A stretch of 64,000 bases of DNA from Auanema rhodensis (lineage: Eukaryota > Nematoda > Chromadorea > Rhabditida > Rhabditidae), in contig CAXKVF010000075.1 in assembly GCA_964057225.1 (NCBI GenBank), positions 744,001 through 808,000 of the forward strand, written 5' to 3'. The number at the start of each line of letters is the position of its first letter. Positions within the stretch are counted from its first letter, which is position 1. Made by a program: the position numbers and the translations under genes. The notes below the pieces were generated by a model. The model had not been told where the DNA came from. It ran no database searches and worked only from the letters and a program-made list of their open reading frames with translations. Of this stretch, positions 1 through 14,078 are shown one piece after another.

Positions 1-176
1 CTAAAAACAAATTTTTATTGATATTGCTTCATGGTAACCATGACTTTGAAATTTACGTGAACTTTAATTTATGCTAATTAAATGTACACGTGATGTGCAC
101 TTGGTATGTAACTCGCTTCACGTGAAAGATAAAGAGATGCGGTTTTCAAAATTAGATTCCCCATGTCCATATTAGT
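1..176 (+). repeat. Representative satellite monomer and its internal motifs
   Basis: This first copy shows the motifs shared by the array. A near-perfect inverted repeat, CATGGT-A-ACCATG, lies at 30-42 and contains a GGTNACC (BstEII) site. The word ACGTGA occurs three times, at 55-60, 88-93 and 120-125, spaced 33 and 32 bp. Two of these are within CACGTG E-box palindromes (87-92 and 119-124); the second is inside the 10-bp palindrome TTCACGTGAA (117-126). GTGCAC is at 95-100 and a homeodomain-like TAATTA at 75-80. No CENP-B-box-like sequence was found. The motifs are seen directly; any protein binding is inference. Confidence 0.85.
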
Positions 177-1232
177 CTAAAAACAAATTTTTATTGATAT
201 TGGTGCATGGTAACCATGACTTTGAAATTTACGTGAACTTTAATTTATGCTAATTAAATGTACACGTGATGTGCACTTGGTATGTAACTCGCTTCACGTG
301 AAAGATAAAGAGATGCGGTTTTCAAAATTAGATCCCCCATGTCCATATTAGTCTAAAAACAAATTTTGATTGATATTGGTGCATGGTAACCATGACTTTG
401 AAATTTACGTGAACTTTAATTTATGCTAATTAAATGTACACGTGATGTGCACTTGGTATGTAACTCGCTTCACGTGAAAGATAAAGAGATGCGGTTTTCA
501 AAATTAGATTCCCCATGTCCATATTAGTCTAAAAACAAATTTTTATTGATATTGGTTCATGGTAACCATGACTTTGAAATTTACGTGAACTTTAATTTAT
601 GCTAATTAAATGTACACGTGATGTGCACTTGGTATGTAACTCGCTTCACGTGAAAGATAAAGAGATGCGGTTTTCAAAATTAGATTCCCCATGTCCATAT
701 TAGTCTAAAAACAAGTTTTTATTGATATTGGTGCATGGTAACCATGACTTTGAAATTTACGTGAACTTTAATTTATGCTAATTAAATGTACACGTGATGT
801 GCACTTGGTATGTAACTCGCTTCACGTGAAAGATAAAGAGATGCGGTTTTCAAAATTAGATTCCCCATGTCCATATTAGTCTAAAAACAAATTTTGATTG
901 ATATTGGTGCATGGTAACCATGACTTTGAAATTTACGTGAACTTTAATTTATGCTAATTAAATGTACACGTGATGTGCACTTGGTATGTAACTCGCTTCA
1001 CGTGAAAGATAAAGAGATGCGGTTTTCAAAATTAGATTCCCCATGTCCATATTAGTCCAAAAACAAATTTTTATTGATATTGGTGCATGGTAACCATGAC
1101 TTTGAAATTTACGTGAACTTTAATTTATGCTAATTAAATGTACACGTGATGTGCACTTGGTATGTAACTCGCTTCACGTGAAAGATAAAGAGATGCGGTT
1201 TTCAAAATTAGATTCCCCATGTCCATATTAGT

Positions 1233-4200
1233 CTAAAAACAAATTTTTATTGATATTGGTGCATGGTAACCATGACTTTGAAATTTACGTGAACTTTAAT
1301 TTATGCTAATTAAATGTACACGTGATGTGCACTTGGTGTGTAACTCGCTTCACGTGAAAGATAAAGAGATGCGGTTTTCAAAATTAGATTTCCCATGTCC
1401 ATATTAGTCTAAAAACAAATTTTTATTGATATTGGTGCATGGTAACCATGACTTTGAAATTTACGTGAACTTTAATTTATGCTAATTAAATGTACACGTG
1501 ATGTGCACTTGGTATGTAACTCGCTTCACGTGAAAGATAAAGAGATGCGGTTTTCAAAATTAGATTCCCCATGTCCATATTAGTCTAAAAACAAATTTTT
1601 ATTGATATTGGTTCATGGTAACCATGACTTTGAAATTTACGTGAACTTTAATTTATGCTAATTAAATGTACACGTGATGTGCACTTGGTATGTAACCCGC
1701 TTCACGTGAAAGATAAAGGGATGCGGTTTTCAAAATTAGATTCCCCATGTCCATATTAGTCTAAAAACAAATTTTTATTGATATTGGTGCATGGTAACCA
1801 TGACTTTGAAATTTACGTGAACTTTAATTTATGCTAATTAAATGTACACGTGATGTGCACTTGGTATGTAACTCGCTTCACGTGAAAGATAAAGAGATGC
1901 GGTTTTCAAAATTAGATTCCCCATGTCCATATTAGTCTAAAAACAAATTTTTATTGATAATGGTTCATGGTAACCATGACTTTGAAATTTACGTGAACTT
2001 TAATTTATGCTAATTAAATGTACACGTGATGTGCACTTGGTATGTAACTCGCTTCACGTGAAAGATAAAGAGATGCGGTTTTCAAAATTAGATTCCCCAT
2101 GTCCATATTAGTCTAAAAACAAATTTTTATTGATATTGCTTCATGGTAACCATGACTTTGAAATTTACGTGAACTTTAATTTATGCTAATTAAATGTACA
2201 CGTGATGTGCACTTGGTATGTAACTCGCTTCACGTGAAAGATAAAGAGATGCGGTTTTCAAAATTAGATTCCCCATGTCCATATTAGTCTAAAAACAAAT
2301 TTTTATTGATATTGGTTCATGGTAACCATGACTTTGAAATTTACGTGAACTTTAATTTATGCTAATTAAATGTACACGTGATGTGCACTTGGTATGTAAC
2401 TCGCTTCACGTGAAAGATAAAGAGATGCGGTTTTCAAAAATAGATTCCCCATGTCCATATCAGTCTAAAAACAAATTTTTATTGATATTGGTTCATGGTA
2501 ACCATGACTTTGAAATTTACGTGAACTTTAATTTATGCTAATTAAATGTACACGTGATGTGCACTTGGTATGTAACTCGCTTCACGTGAAAGATAAAGAG
2601 ATGCGGTTTTCAAAATTAGATTCCCCATGTCCATATTAGTCTAAAAACAAATTTTTATTGATAATGGTTCATGGTAACCATGACTTTGAAATTTACGTGA
2701 ACTTTAATTTATGCTAATTAAATGTACACGTGATGTGCACTTGGTATGTAACTCGCTTCACGTGAAAGATAAAGAGATGCGGTTTTCAAAATTAGATTCC
2801 CCATGTCCATATTAGTCTAAAAACAAATTTTTATTGATATTGCTTCATGGTAACCATGACTTTGAAATTTACGTGAACTTTAATTTATGCTAATTAAATG
2901 TACACGTGATGTGCACTTGGTATGTAACTCGCTTCACGTGAAAGATAAAGAGATGCGGTTTTCAAAATTAGATTCCCCATGTCCATATTAGTCTAAAAAC
3001 AAATTTTTATTGATATTGGTTCATGGTAACCATGACTTTGAAATTTACGTGAACTTTAATTTATGCTAATTAAATGTACACGTGATGTGCACTTGGTATG
3101 TAACTCGCTTCACGTGAAAGATAAAGAGATGCGGTTTTCAAAAATAGATTCCCCATGTCCATATCAGTCTAAAAACAAATTTTTATTGATATTGGTTCAT
3201 GGTAACCATGACTTTGAAATTTACGTGAACTTTAATTTATGCTAATTAAATGTACACGTGATGTGCACTTGGTATGTAACTCGCTTCACGTGAAAGATAA
3301 AGAGATGCGGTTTTCAAAATTAGATTCCCCATGTCCATATTAGTCTAAAAACAAATTTTTATTGATATTGGTTCATGGTAACCATGACTTTGAAATTTAC
3401 GTGAACTTTAATTTATGCTAATTAAATGTACACGTGATGTGCACTTGGTATGTAACTCGCTTCACGTGAAAGATAAAGAGATGCGGTTTTCAAAATTAGA
3501 TTCCCCATGTCCATATTAGTCTAAAAACAAATTTTTATTGATATTGGTGCATGGTAACCATGACTTTGAAATTTACGTGAACTTTAATTTATGCTAATTA
3601 AATGTACACGTGATGTGCACTTGGTATGTAACTCGCTTCACGTGAAAGATAAAGAGATGCGGTTTTCAAAATTAGATTTCCCATGTCCATATTAGTCTAA
3701 AAACAAATTTTTATTGATATTGGTGCATGGTAACCATGACTTTGAAATTTACGTGAACTTTAATTTATGCTAATTAAATGTACACGTGATGTGCACTTGG
3801 TATGTAACTCGCTTCACGTGAAAGATAAAGAGATGCGGTTTTCAAAATTAGATTCCCCATGTCCATATTAGTCTAAAAACAAATTTTTATTGATATTGGT
3901 TCATGGTAACCATGACTTTGAAATTTACGTGAACTTTAATTTATGCTAATTAAATGTACACGTGATGTGCACTTGGTATGTAACCCGCTTCACGTGAAAG
4001 ATAAAGGGATGCGGTTTTCAAAATTAGATTCCCCATGTCCATATTAGTCTAAAAACAAATTTTTATTGATATTGGTGCATGGTAACCATGACTTTGAAAT
4101 TTACGTGAACTTTAATTTATGCTAATTAAATGTACACGTGATGTGCACTTGGTATGTAACTCGCTTCACGTGAAAGATAAAGAGATGCGGTTTTCAAAAT

Positions 4201-5808
4201 TAGATTCCCCATGTCCATATTAGTCTAAAAACAAATTTTTATTGATAATGGTTCATGGTAACCATGACTTTGAAATTTACGTGAACTTTAATTTATGCTA
4301 ATTAAATGTACACGTGATGTGCACTTGGTATGTAACTCGCTTCACGTGAAAGATAAAGAGATGCGGTTTTCAAAATTAGATTCCCCATGTCCATATTAGT
4401 CTAAAAACAAATTTTTATTGATATTGCTTCATGGTAACCATGACTTTGAAATTTACGTGAACTTTAATTTATGCTAATTAAATGTACACGTGATGTGCAC
4501 TTGGTATGTAACTCGCTTCACGTGAAAGATAAAGAGATGCGGTTTTCAAAATTAGATTCCCCATGTCCATATTAGTCTAAAAACAAATTTTTATTGATAT
4601 TGGTTCATGGTAACCATGACTTTGAAATTTACGTGAACTTTAATTTATGCTAATTAAATGTACACGTGATGTGCACTTGGTATGTAACTCGCTTCACGTG
4701 AAAGATAAAGAGATGCGGTTTTCAAAAATAGATTCCCCATGTCCATATCAGTCTAAAAACAAATTTTTATTGATATTGGTTCATGGTAACCATGACTTTG
4801 AAATTTACGTGAACTTTAATTTATGCTAATTAAATGTACACGTGATGTGCACTTGGTATGTAACTCGCTTCACGTGAAAGATAAAGAGATGCGGTTTTCA
4901 AAATTAGATTCCCCATGTCCATATTAGTCTAAAAACAAATTTTTATTGATAATGGTTCATGGTAACCATGACTTTGAAATTTACGTGAACTTTAATTTAT
5001 GCTAATTAAATGTACACGTGATGTGCACTTGGTATGTAACTCGCTTCACGTGAAAGATAAAGAGATGCGGTTTTCAAAATTAGATTCCCCATGTCCATAT
5101 TAGTCTAAAAACAAATTTTTATTGATATTGCTTCATGGTAACCATGACTTTGAAATTTACGTGAACTTTAATTTATGCTAATTAAATGTACACGTGATGT
5201 GCACTTGGTATGTAACTCGCTTCACGTGAAAGATAAAGAGATGCGGTTTTCAAAATTAGATTCCCCATGTCCATATTAGTCTAAAAACAAATTTTTATTG
5301 ATATTGGTTCATGGTAACCATGACTTTGAAATTTACGTGAACTTTAATTTATGCTAATTAAATGTACACGTGATGTGCACTTGGTATGTAACTCGCTTCA
5401 CGTGAAAGATAAAGAGATGCGGTTTTCAAAAATAGATTCCCCATGTCCATATCAGTCTAAAAACAAATTTTTATTGATATTGGTTCATGGTAACCATGAC
5501 TTTGAAATTTACGTGAACTTTAATTTATGCTAATTAAATGTACACGTGATGTGCACTTGGTATGTAACTCGCTTCACGTGAAAGATAAAGAGATGCGGTT
5601 TTCAAAATTAGATTCCCCATGTCCATATTAGTCTAAAAACAAATTTTTATTGATATTGGTTCATGGTAACCATGACTTTGAAATTTACGTGAACTTTAAT
5701 TTATGCTAATTAAATGTACACGTGATGTGCACTTGGTATGTAACTCGCTTCACGTGAAAGATAAAGAGATGCGGTTTTCAAAATTAGATTCCCCATGTCC
5801 ATATTAGT
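1233..5808 (+). repeat. 13-monomer higher-order repeat, two tandem copies
   Basis: Units 1233-3520 and 3521-5808 are each 13 monomers (2,288 bp) with the same order of diagnostic variants. These are: a GATTTCCC monomer, a TAACCCGC/AAAGGG monomer, a GATAATGG monomer, a GCTTC monomer, then a monomer with AAAATAG plus ATATCAG. Within each unit a four-monomer block (GATAATGG, GCTTC, AAAATAG/CAG, GGTTC) is itself duplicated, for example at 1937-2640 and 2641-3344. The AAAATAG and CAG changes remove stop codons and create chance 60-codon open frames longer than the monomer. Confidence 0.9.
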
Positions 5809-8624
5809 CTAAAAACAAATTTTTATTGATATTGGTGCATGGTAACCATGACTTTGAAATTTACGTGAACTTTAATTTATGCTAATTAAATGTACACGTG
5901 ATGTGCACTTGGTATGTAACTCGCTTCACGTGAAAGATAACGAGATGCGGTTTTCAAAATTAGATCCCCCATGTCCATATTAGTCTAAAAACAAATTTTG
6001 ATTGATATTGGTGCATGGTAACCATGACTTTGAAATTTACGTGAACTTTAATTTATGCTAATTAAATGTACACGTGATGTGCACTTGGTATGTAACTCGC
6101 TTCACGTGAAAGATAAAGAGATGCGGTTTTCAAAATTAGATTCCCCATGTCCATATTAGTCTAAAAACAAATTTTTATTGATATTGGTTCATGGTAACCA
6201 TGACTTTGAAATTTACGTGAACTTTAATTTATGCTAATTAAATGTACACGTGATGTGCACTTGGTATGTAACTCGCTTCACGTGAAAGATAAAGAGATGC
6301 GGTTTTCAAAATTAGATTCCCCATGTCCATATTAGTCTAAAAACAAATTTTTATTGATATTGGTGCATGGTAACCATGACTTTGAAATTTACGTGAACTT
6401 TAATTTATGCTAATTAAATGTACACGTGATGTGCACTTGGTATGTAACTCGCTTCACGTGAAAGATAAAGAGATGCGGTTTTCAAAATTAGATTCCCCAT
6501 GTCCATATTAGTCTAAAAACAAATTTTTATTGATATTGGTTCATGGTAACCATGACTTTGAAATTTACGTGAACTTTAATTTATGCTAATTAAATGTACA
6601 CGTGATGTGCACTTGGTATGTAACTCGCTTCACGTGAAAGATAAAGAGATGCGGTTTTCAAAATTAGATTCCCCATGTCCATATTAGTCTAAAAACAAAT
6701 TTTTATTGATATTGGTTCATGGTAACCATGACTTTGAAATTTACGTGAACTTTAATTTATGCTAATTAAATGTACACGTGATGTGCACTTGGTATGTAAC
6801 TCGCTTCACGTGAAAGATAAAGAGATGCGGTTTTCAAAATTAGATTCCCCATGTCCATATTAGTCTAAAAACAAATTTTTATTGATATTGGTGCATGGTA
6901 ACCATGACTTTGAAATTTACGTGAACTTTAATTTATGCTAATTAAATGTACACGTGATGTGCACTTGGTATGTAACTCGCTTCACGTGAAAGATAAAGAG
7001 ATGCGGTTTTCAAAATTAGATTCCCCATGTCCATATTAGTCTAAAAACAAATTTTTATTGATATTGGTTCATGGTAACCATGACTTTGAAATTTACGTGA
7101 ACTTTAATTTATGCTAATTAAATGTACACGTGATGTGCACTTGGTATGTAACTCGCTTCACGTGAAAGATAAAGAGATGCGGTTTTCAAAATTAGATCCC
7201 CCATGTCCATATTAGTCTAAAAACAAATTTTGATTGATATTGGTGCATGGTAACCATGACTTTGAAATTTACGTGAACTTTAATTTATGCTAATTAAATG
7301 TACACGTGATGTGCACTTGGTATGTAACTCGCTTCACGTGAAAGATAAAGAGATGCGGTTTTCAAAATTAGATTCCCCATGTCCATATTAGTCTAAAAAC
7401 AAATTTTTATTGATATTGGTGCATGGTAACCATGACTTTGAAATTTACGTGAACTTTAATTTATGCTAATTAAATGTACACGTGATGTGCACTTGGTATG
7501 TAACTCGCTTCACGTGAAAGATAAAGAGATGCGGTTTTCAAAATTAGATTCCCCATGTCCATATTAGTCTAAAAACAAATTTTTATTGATATTGCTTCAT
7601 GGTAACCATGACTTTAAAATTTACGTGAACTTTAATTTATGCTAATTAAATGTACACGTGATGTGCACTTGGTATGTAACTCGCTTCACGTGAAAGATAA
7701 AGAGATGCGGTTTTCAAAATTAGATTCCCCATGTCCATATTAGTCTAAAAACAAATTTTTATTGATATTGGTTCATGGTAACCATGACTTTGAAATTTAC
7801 GTGAACTTTAATTTATGCTAATTAAATGTACACGTGATGTGCACTTGGTATGTAACTCGCTTCACGTGAAAGATAAAGAGATGCGGTTTTCAAAATTAGA
7901 TTCCCCATGTCCATATTAGTCTAAAAACAAATTTTTATTGATATTGGTGCATGGCAACCATGACTTTGAAATTTACGTGAACTTTAATTTATGCTAATTA
8001 AATGTACACGTGATGTGCACTTGGTATGTAACTCGCTTCACGTGAAAGATAAAGAGATGCGGTTTTCAAAATTAGATTCCCCATGTCCATATTAGTCTAA
8101 AAACAAATTTTTATTGATATTGCTTCATGGTAACCATGACTTTGAAATTTACGTGAACTTTAATTTATGCTAATTAAATGTACACGTGATGTGCACTTGG
8201 TATGTAACTCGCTTCACGTGAAAGATAAAGAGATGCGGTTTTCAAAATTAGATTCCCCATGTCCATATTAGTCTAAAAACAAATTTTTATTGATATTGCT
8301 TCATGGTAACCATGACTTTGAAATTTACGTGAACTTTAATTTATGCTAATTAAATGTACACGTGATGTGCACTTGGTATGTAACTCGCTTCACGTGAAAG
8401 ATAAAGAGATGCGGTTTTCAAAATTAGATTCCCCATGTCCATATTAGTCTAAAAACAAATTTTTATTGATATTGGTGCATGGTAACCATGACTTTGAATT
8501 TTACGTGAACTTTAATTTATGCTAATTAAATGTACACGTGATGTGCACTTGGTATGTAACTCGCTTCACGTGAAAGATAAAGAGATGCGGTTTTCAAAAT
8601 TAGATTCCCCATGTCCATATTAGT

Positions 8625-10558
8625 CTAAAAACAAATTTTTATTGATATTGGTGCATGGTAACCATGACTTTGAAATTTACGTGAACTTTAATTTATGCTA
8701 ATTAAATGTACACGTGATGTGCACTTGGTATGTAACTCGCTTCACGTGAAAGATAAAGAGATGCAGTTTTCAAAATTAGATTCCCCATGTCCATATTAGT
8801 CTAAAAACAAATTTTTATTGATATTGGTTCATGGTAACCATGACTTTGAAATTTACGTGAACTTTAATTTATGCTAATTAAATGTACACGTGATGTGCAC
8901 TTGGTATGTAACTCGCTTCACGTGAAAGATAAAGAGATGCGGTTTTCAAAATTAGATTCCCCATGTCCATATTAGTCTAAAACAAATTTTTATTGATATT
9001 GGTGCATGGTAACCATGACTTTGAATTTTACGTGAACTTTAATTTATGCTAATTAAATGTACACGTGATGTGCACTTGGTATGTAACTCGCTTCACGTGA
9101 AAGATAAAGAGATGCGGTTTTCAAAATTAGATTCCCCATGTCCATATTAGTCTAAAAACAAATTTTTATTGATATTGGTTCATGGTAACCATGACTTTGA
9201 AATTTACGTGAACTTTAATTTATGCTAATTAAATGTACACGTGATGTGCACTTGGTATGTAACTCGCTTCACGTGAAAGATAAAGAGATGCGGTTTTCAA
9301 AATTAGATTCCCCATGTCCATATTAGTCTAAAAACAAATTTTTATTGATATTGGTGCATGGTAACCATGACTTTGAAATTTACGTGAACTTTAATTTATG
9401 CTAATTAAATGTACACGTGATGTGCACTTGGTATGTAACTCGCTTCACGTGAAAGATAAAGAGATGCAGTTTTCAAAATTAGATTCCCCATGTCCATATT
9501 AGTCTAAAAACAAATTTTTATTGATATTGGTTCATGGTAACCATGACTTTGAAATTTACGTGAACTTTAATTTATGCTAATTAAATGTACACGTGATGTG
9601 CACTTGGTATGTAACTCGCTTCACGTGAAAGATAAAGAGATGCGGTTTTCAAAATTAGATTCCCCATGTCCATATTAGTCTAAAAACAAATTTTTATTGA
9701 TATTGGTGCATGGTAACCATGACTTTGAATTTTACGTGAACTTTAATTTATGCTAATTAAATGTACACGTGATGTGCACTTGGTATGTAACTCGCTTCAC
9801 GTGAAAGATAAAGAGATGCGGTTTTCAAAATTAGATTCCCCATGTCCATATTAGTCTAAAAACAAATTTTTATTGATATTGGTGCATGGTAACCATGACT
9901 TTGAAATTTACGTGAACTTTAATTTATGCTAATTAAATGTACACGTGATGTGCACTTGGTATGTAACTCGCTTCACGTGAAAGATAAAGAGATGCAGTTT
10001 TCAAAATTAGATTCCCCATGTCCATATTAGTCTAAAAACAAATTTTTATTGATATTGGTTCATGGTAACCATGACTTTGAAATTTACGTGAACTTTAATT
10101 TATGCTAATTAAATGTACACGTGATGTGCACTTGGTATGTAACTCGCTTCACGTGAAAGATAAAGAGATGCGGTTTTCAAAATTAGATTCCCCATGTCCA
10201 TATTAGTCTAAAACAAATTTTTATTGATATTGGTGCATGGTAACCATGACTTTGAATTTTACGTGAACTTTAATTTATGCTAATTAAATGTACACGTGAT
10301 GTGCACTTGGTATGTAACTCGCTTCACGTGAAAGATAAAGAGATGCGGTTTTCAAAATTAGATTCCCCATGTCCATATTAGTCTAAAAACAAATTTTTAT
10401 TGATATTGGTTCATGGTAACCATGACTTTGAAATTTACGTGAACTTTAATTTATGCTAATTAAATGTACACGTGATGTGCACTTGGTATGTAACTCGCTT
10501 CACGTGAAAGATAAAGAGATGCGGTTTTCAAAATTAGATTCCCCATGTCCATATTAGT
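8625..10558 (+). repeat. 7-monomer duplication marked by a one-base deletion
   Basis: The four monomers from 8625 (ATGCAG variant, GGTTC, a one-A deletion with GAATTTT, GGTTC) recur from 9856, an offset of 1,231 bp, which is seven monomers less one base. The shared deletion (CTAAAACAAA at 8977 and 10208) shows common descent by copying rather than recurrent mutation. A three-monomer phase (ATGCAG, GGTTC, GAATTTT) lies between the two. Confidence 0.85.
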
Positions 10559-13500
10559 CTAAAAACAAATTTTTATTGATATTGGTGCATGGTAACCATG
10601 ACTTTGAAATTTACGTGAACTTTAATTTATGCTAATTAAATGTACACGTGATGTGCACTTGGTATGTAACTCGCTTCACGTGAAAGATAAAGAGATGCGG
10701 TTTTCAAAATTAGATCCCCCATGTCCATATTAGTCTAAAAACAAATTTTGATTGATATTGGTGCATGGTAACCATGACTTTGAAATTTACGTGAACTTTA
10801 ATTTATGCTAATTAAATGTACACGTGATGTGCACTTGGTATGTAACTCGCTTCACGTGAAAGATAAAGAGATGCGGTTTTCAAAATTAGATTCCCCATGT
10901 CCATATTAGTCTAAAAACAAATTTTTATTGATATTGGTTCATGGTAACCATGACTTTGAAATTTACGTGAACTTTAATTTATGCTAATTAAATGTACACG
11001 TGATGTGCACTTGGTATGTAACTCGCTTCACGTGAAAGATAAAGAGATGCGGTTTTCAAAAATAGATTCCCCATGTCCATATCAGTCTAAAAACAAATTT
11101 TTATTGATATTGGTTCATGGTAACCATGACTTTGAAATTTACGTGAACTTTAATTTATGCTAATTAAATGTACACGTGATGTGCACTTGGTATGTAACTC
11201 GCTTCACGTGAAAGATAAAGAGATGCGGTTTTCAAAATTAGATTCCCCATGTCCATATTAGTCTAAAAACAAATTTTTATTGATATTGGTTCATGGTAAC
11301 CATGACTTTGAAATTTACGTGAACTTTAATTTATGCTAATTAAATGTACACGTGATGTGCACTTGGTATGTAACTCGCTTCACGTGAAAGATAAAGAGAT
11401 GCGGTTTTCAAAATTAGATTCCCCATGTCCATATTAGTCTAAAAACAAATTTTTATTGATATTGGGGCATGGTAACCATGACTTTGAAATTTACGTGAAC
11501 TTTAATTTATGCTAATTAAATGTACACGTGATGTGCACTTGGTATGTAACTCGCTTCACGTGAAAGATAAAGAGATGCGGTTTTCAAAATTAGATCCCCC
11601 ATGTCCATATTAGTCTAAAAACAAATTTTGATTGATATTGGTGCATGGTAACCATGACTTTGAAATTTACGTGAACTTTAATTTATGCTAATTAAATGTA
11701 CACGTGATGTGCACTTGGTATGTAACTCGCTTCACGTGAAAGATAAAGAGATGCGGTTTTCAAAATTAGATCCCCCATGTCCATATTAGTCTAAAAACAA
11801 ATTTTTATTGATATTGGTTCATGGTAACCATGACTTTGAAATTTACGTGAACTTTAATTTATGCTAATTAAATGTACACGTGATGTGCACTTGGTATGTA
11901 ACTCGCTTCACGTGAAAGATAAAGAGATGCGGTTTTCAAAATTAGATTCCCCATGTCCATATTAGTCTAAAAACAAATTTTTATTGATATTGGTGCATGG
12001 TAACCATGACTTTGAAATTTACGTGAACTTTAATTTATGCTAATTAAATGTACACGTGATGTGCACTTGGTATGTAACTCGCTTCACGTGAAAGATAAAG
12101 AGATGCGGTTTTCAAAATTAGATTCCCCATGTCCATATTAGTCTAAAAACAAATTTTGATTGATATTGGTGCATGGTAACCATGACTTTGAAATTTACGT
12201 GAACTTTAATTTATGCTAATTAAATGTACACGTGATGTGCACTTGGTATGTAACTCGCTTCACGTGAAAGATAAAGAGATGCGGTTTTCAAAATTAGATC
12301 CCCCATGTCCATATTAGTCTAAAAACAAATTTTTATTGATATTGGTTCATGGTAACCATGACTTTGAAATTTACGTGAACTTTAATTTATGCTAATTAAA
12401 TGTACACGTGATGTGCACTTGGTATGTAACTCGCTTCACGTGAAAGATAAAGAGATGCGGTTTTCAAAATTAGATTCCCCATGTCCATATTAGTCTAAAA
12501 ACAAATTTTTATTGATATTGGTGCATGGTAACCATGACTTTGAAATTTACGTGAACTTTAATTTATGCTAATTAAATGTACACGTGATGTGCACTTGGTA
12601 TGTAACTCGCTTCACGTGAAAGATAAAGAGATGCGGTTTTCAAAATTAGATTCCCCATGTCCATATTAGTCTAAAAACAAATTTTTATTGATATTGCTTC
12701 ATGGTAACCATGACTTTGAAATTTACGTGAACTTTAATTTATGCTAATTAAATGTACACGTGATGTGCACTTGGTATGTAACTCGCTTCACGTGAAAGAT
12801 AAAGAGATGCGGTTTTCAAAATTAGATTCCCCATGTCCATATTAGTCTAAAAACAAATTTTTATTGATATTGGTTCATGGTAACCATGACTTTGAAATTT
12901 ACGTGAACTTTAATTTATGCTAATTAAATGTACACGTGATGTGCACTTGGTATGTAACTCGCTTCACGTGAAAGATAAAGAGATGCGGTTTTCAAAATTA
13001 GATTCCCCATGTCCATATTAGTCTAAAAACAAATTTTTATTGATATTGGTTCATGGTAACCATGACTTTGAAATTTACGTGAACTTTAATTTATGCTAAT
13101 TAAATGTACACGTGATGTGCACTTGGTATGTAACTCGCTTCACGTGAAAGATAAAGAGATGCGGTTTTCAAAATTAGATTCCCCATGTCCATATTAGTCT
13201 AAAAACAAATTTTTATTGATATTGGTGCATGGTAACCATGACTTTGAAATTTACGTGAACTTTAATTTATGCTAATTAAATGTACACTTGATGTACACTT
13301 GGTATGTAACTCGCTTCACGTGAAAGATAAAGAGATGCGGTTTTCAAAATTAGATTCCCCATGTCCATATTAGTCTAAAAACAAATTTTTATTGATATTG
13401 GTTCATGGTAACCATGACTTTGAAATTTACGTGAACTTTAATTTATGCTAATTAAATGTACACGTGATGTGCACTTGGTATGTAACTCGCTTCACGTGAA

Positions 13501-14078
13501 AGATAAAGAGATGCGGTTTTCAAAATTAGATTCCCCATGTCCATATTAGTCTAAAAACAAATTTTTATTGATATTGGTGCATGGTAACCATGACTTTGAA
13601 ATTTACGTGAACTTTAATTTATGCTAATTAAATGTACACGTGATGTGCACTTGGTATGTAACTCGCTTCACGTGAAAGATAAAGAGATGCGGTTTTCAAA
13701 ATTAGATTCCCCATGTCCATATTAGTCTAAAAACAAATTTTTATTGATAATGGTTCATGGTAACCATGACTTTGAAATTTACGTGAACTTTAATTTATGC
13801 TAATTAAATGTACACGTGATGTGCACTTGGTATGTAACTCGCTTCACGTGAAAGATAAAGAGATGCGGTTTTCAAAATTAGATTCCCCATGTCCATATTA
13901 GTCTAAAAACAAATTTTTATTGATATTGCTTCATGGTAACCATGACTTTGAAATTTACGTGAACTTTAATTTATGCTAATTAAATGTACACGTGATGTGC
14001 ACTTGGTATGTAACTCGCTTCACGTGAAAGATAAAGAGATGCGGTTTTCAAAATTAGATTCCCCATGTCCATATTAGT

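Noticed and set aside
1-176. CENP-B box
   Set aside because: No match to the core TTCG....A..CGGG pattern in the consensus or in common variants; the TTCGCGTG variant near 62943 and 63470 does not continue correctly.
2359-2541. Ten identical 60-codon open frames on the plus strand in the satellite
   Set aside because: Each is longer than the 176-bp monomer and exists only where two linked variants (AAAATAG and ATATCAG) remove stop codons. They have no start context, no relatives and no coding signal; they are chance frames in repeat DNA.
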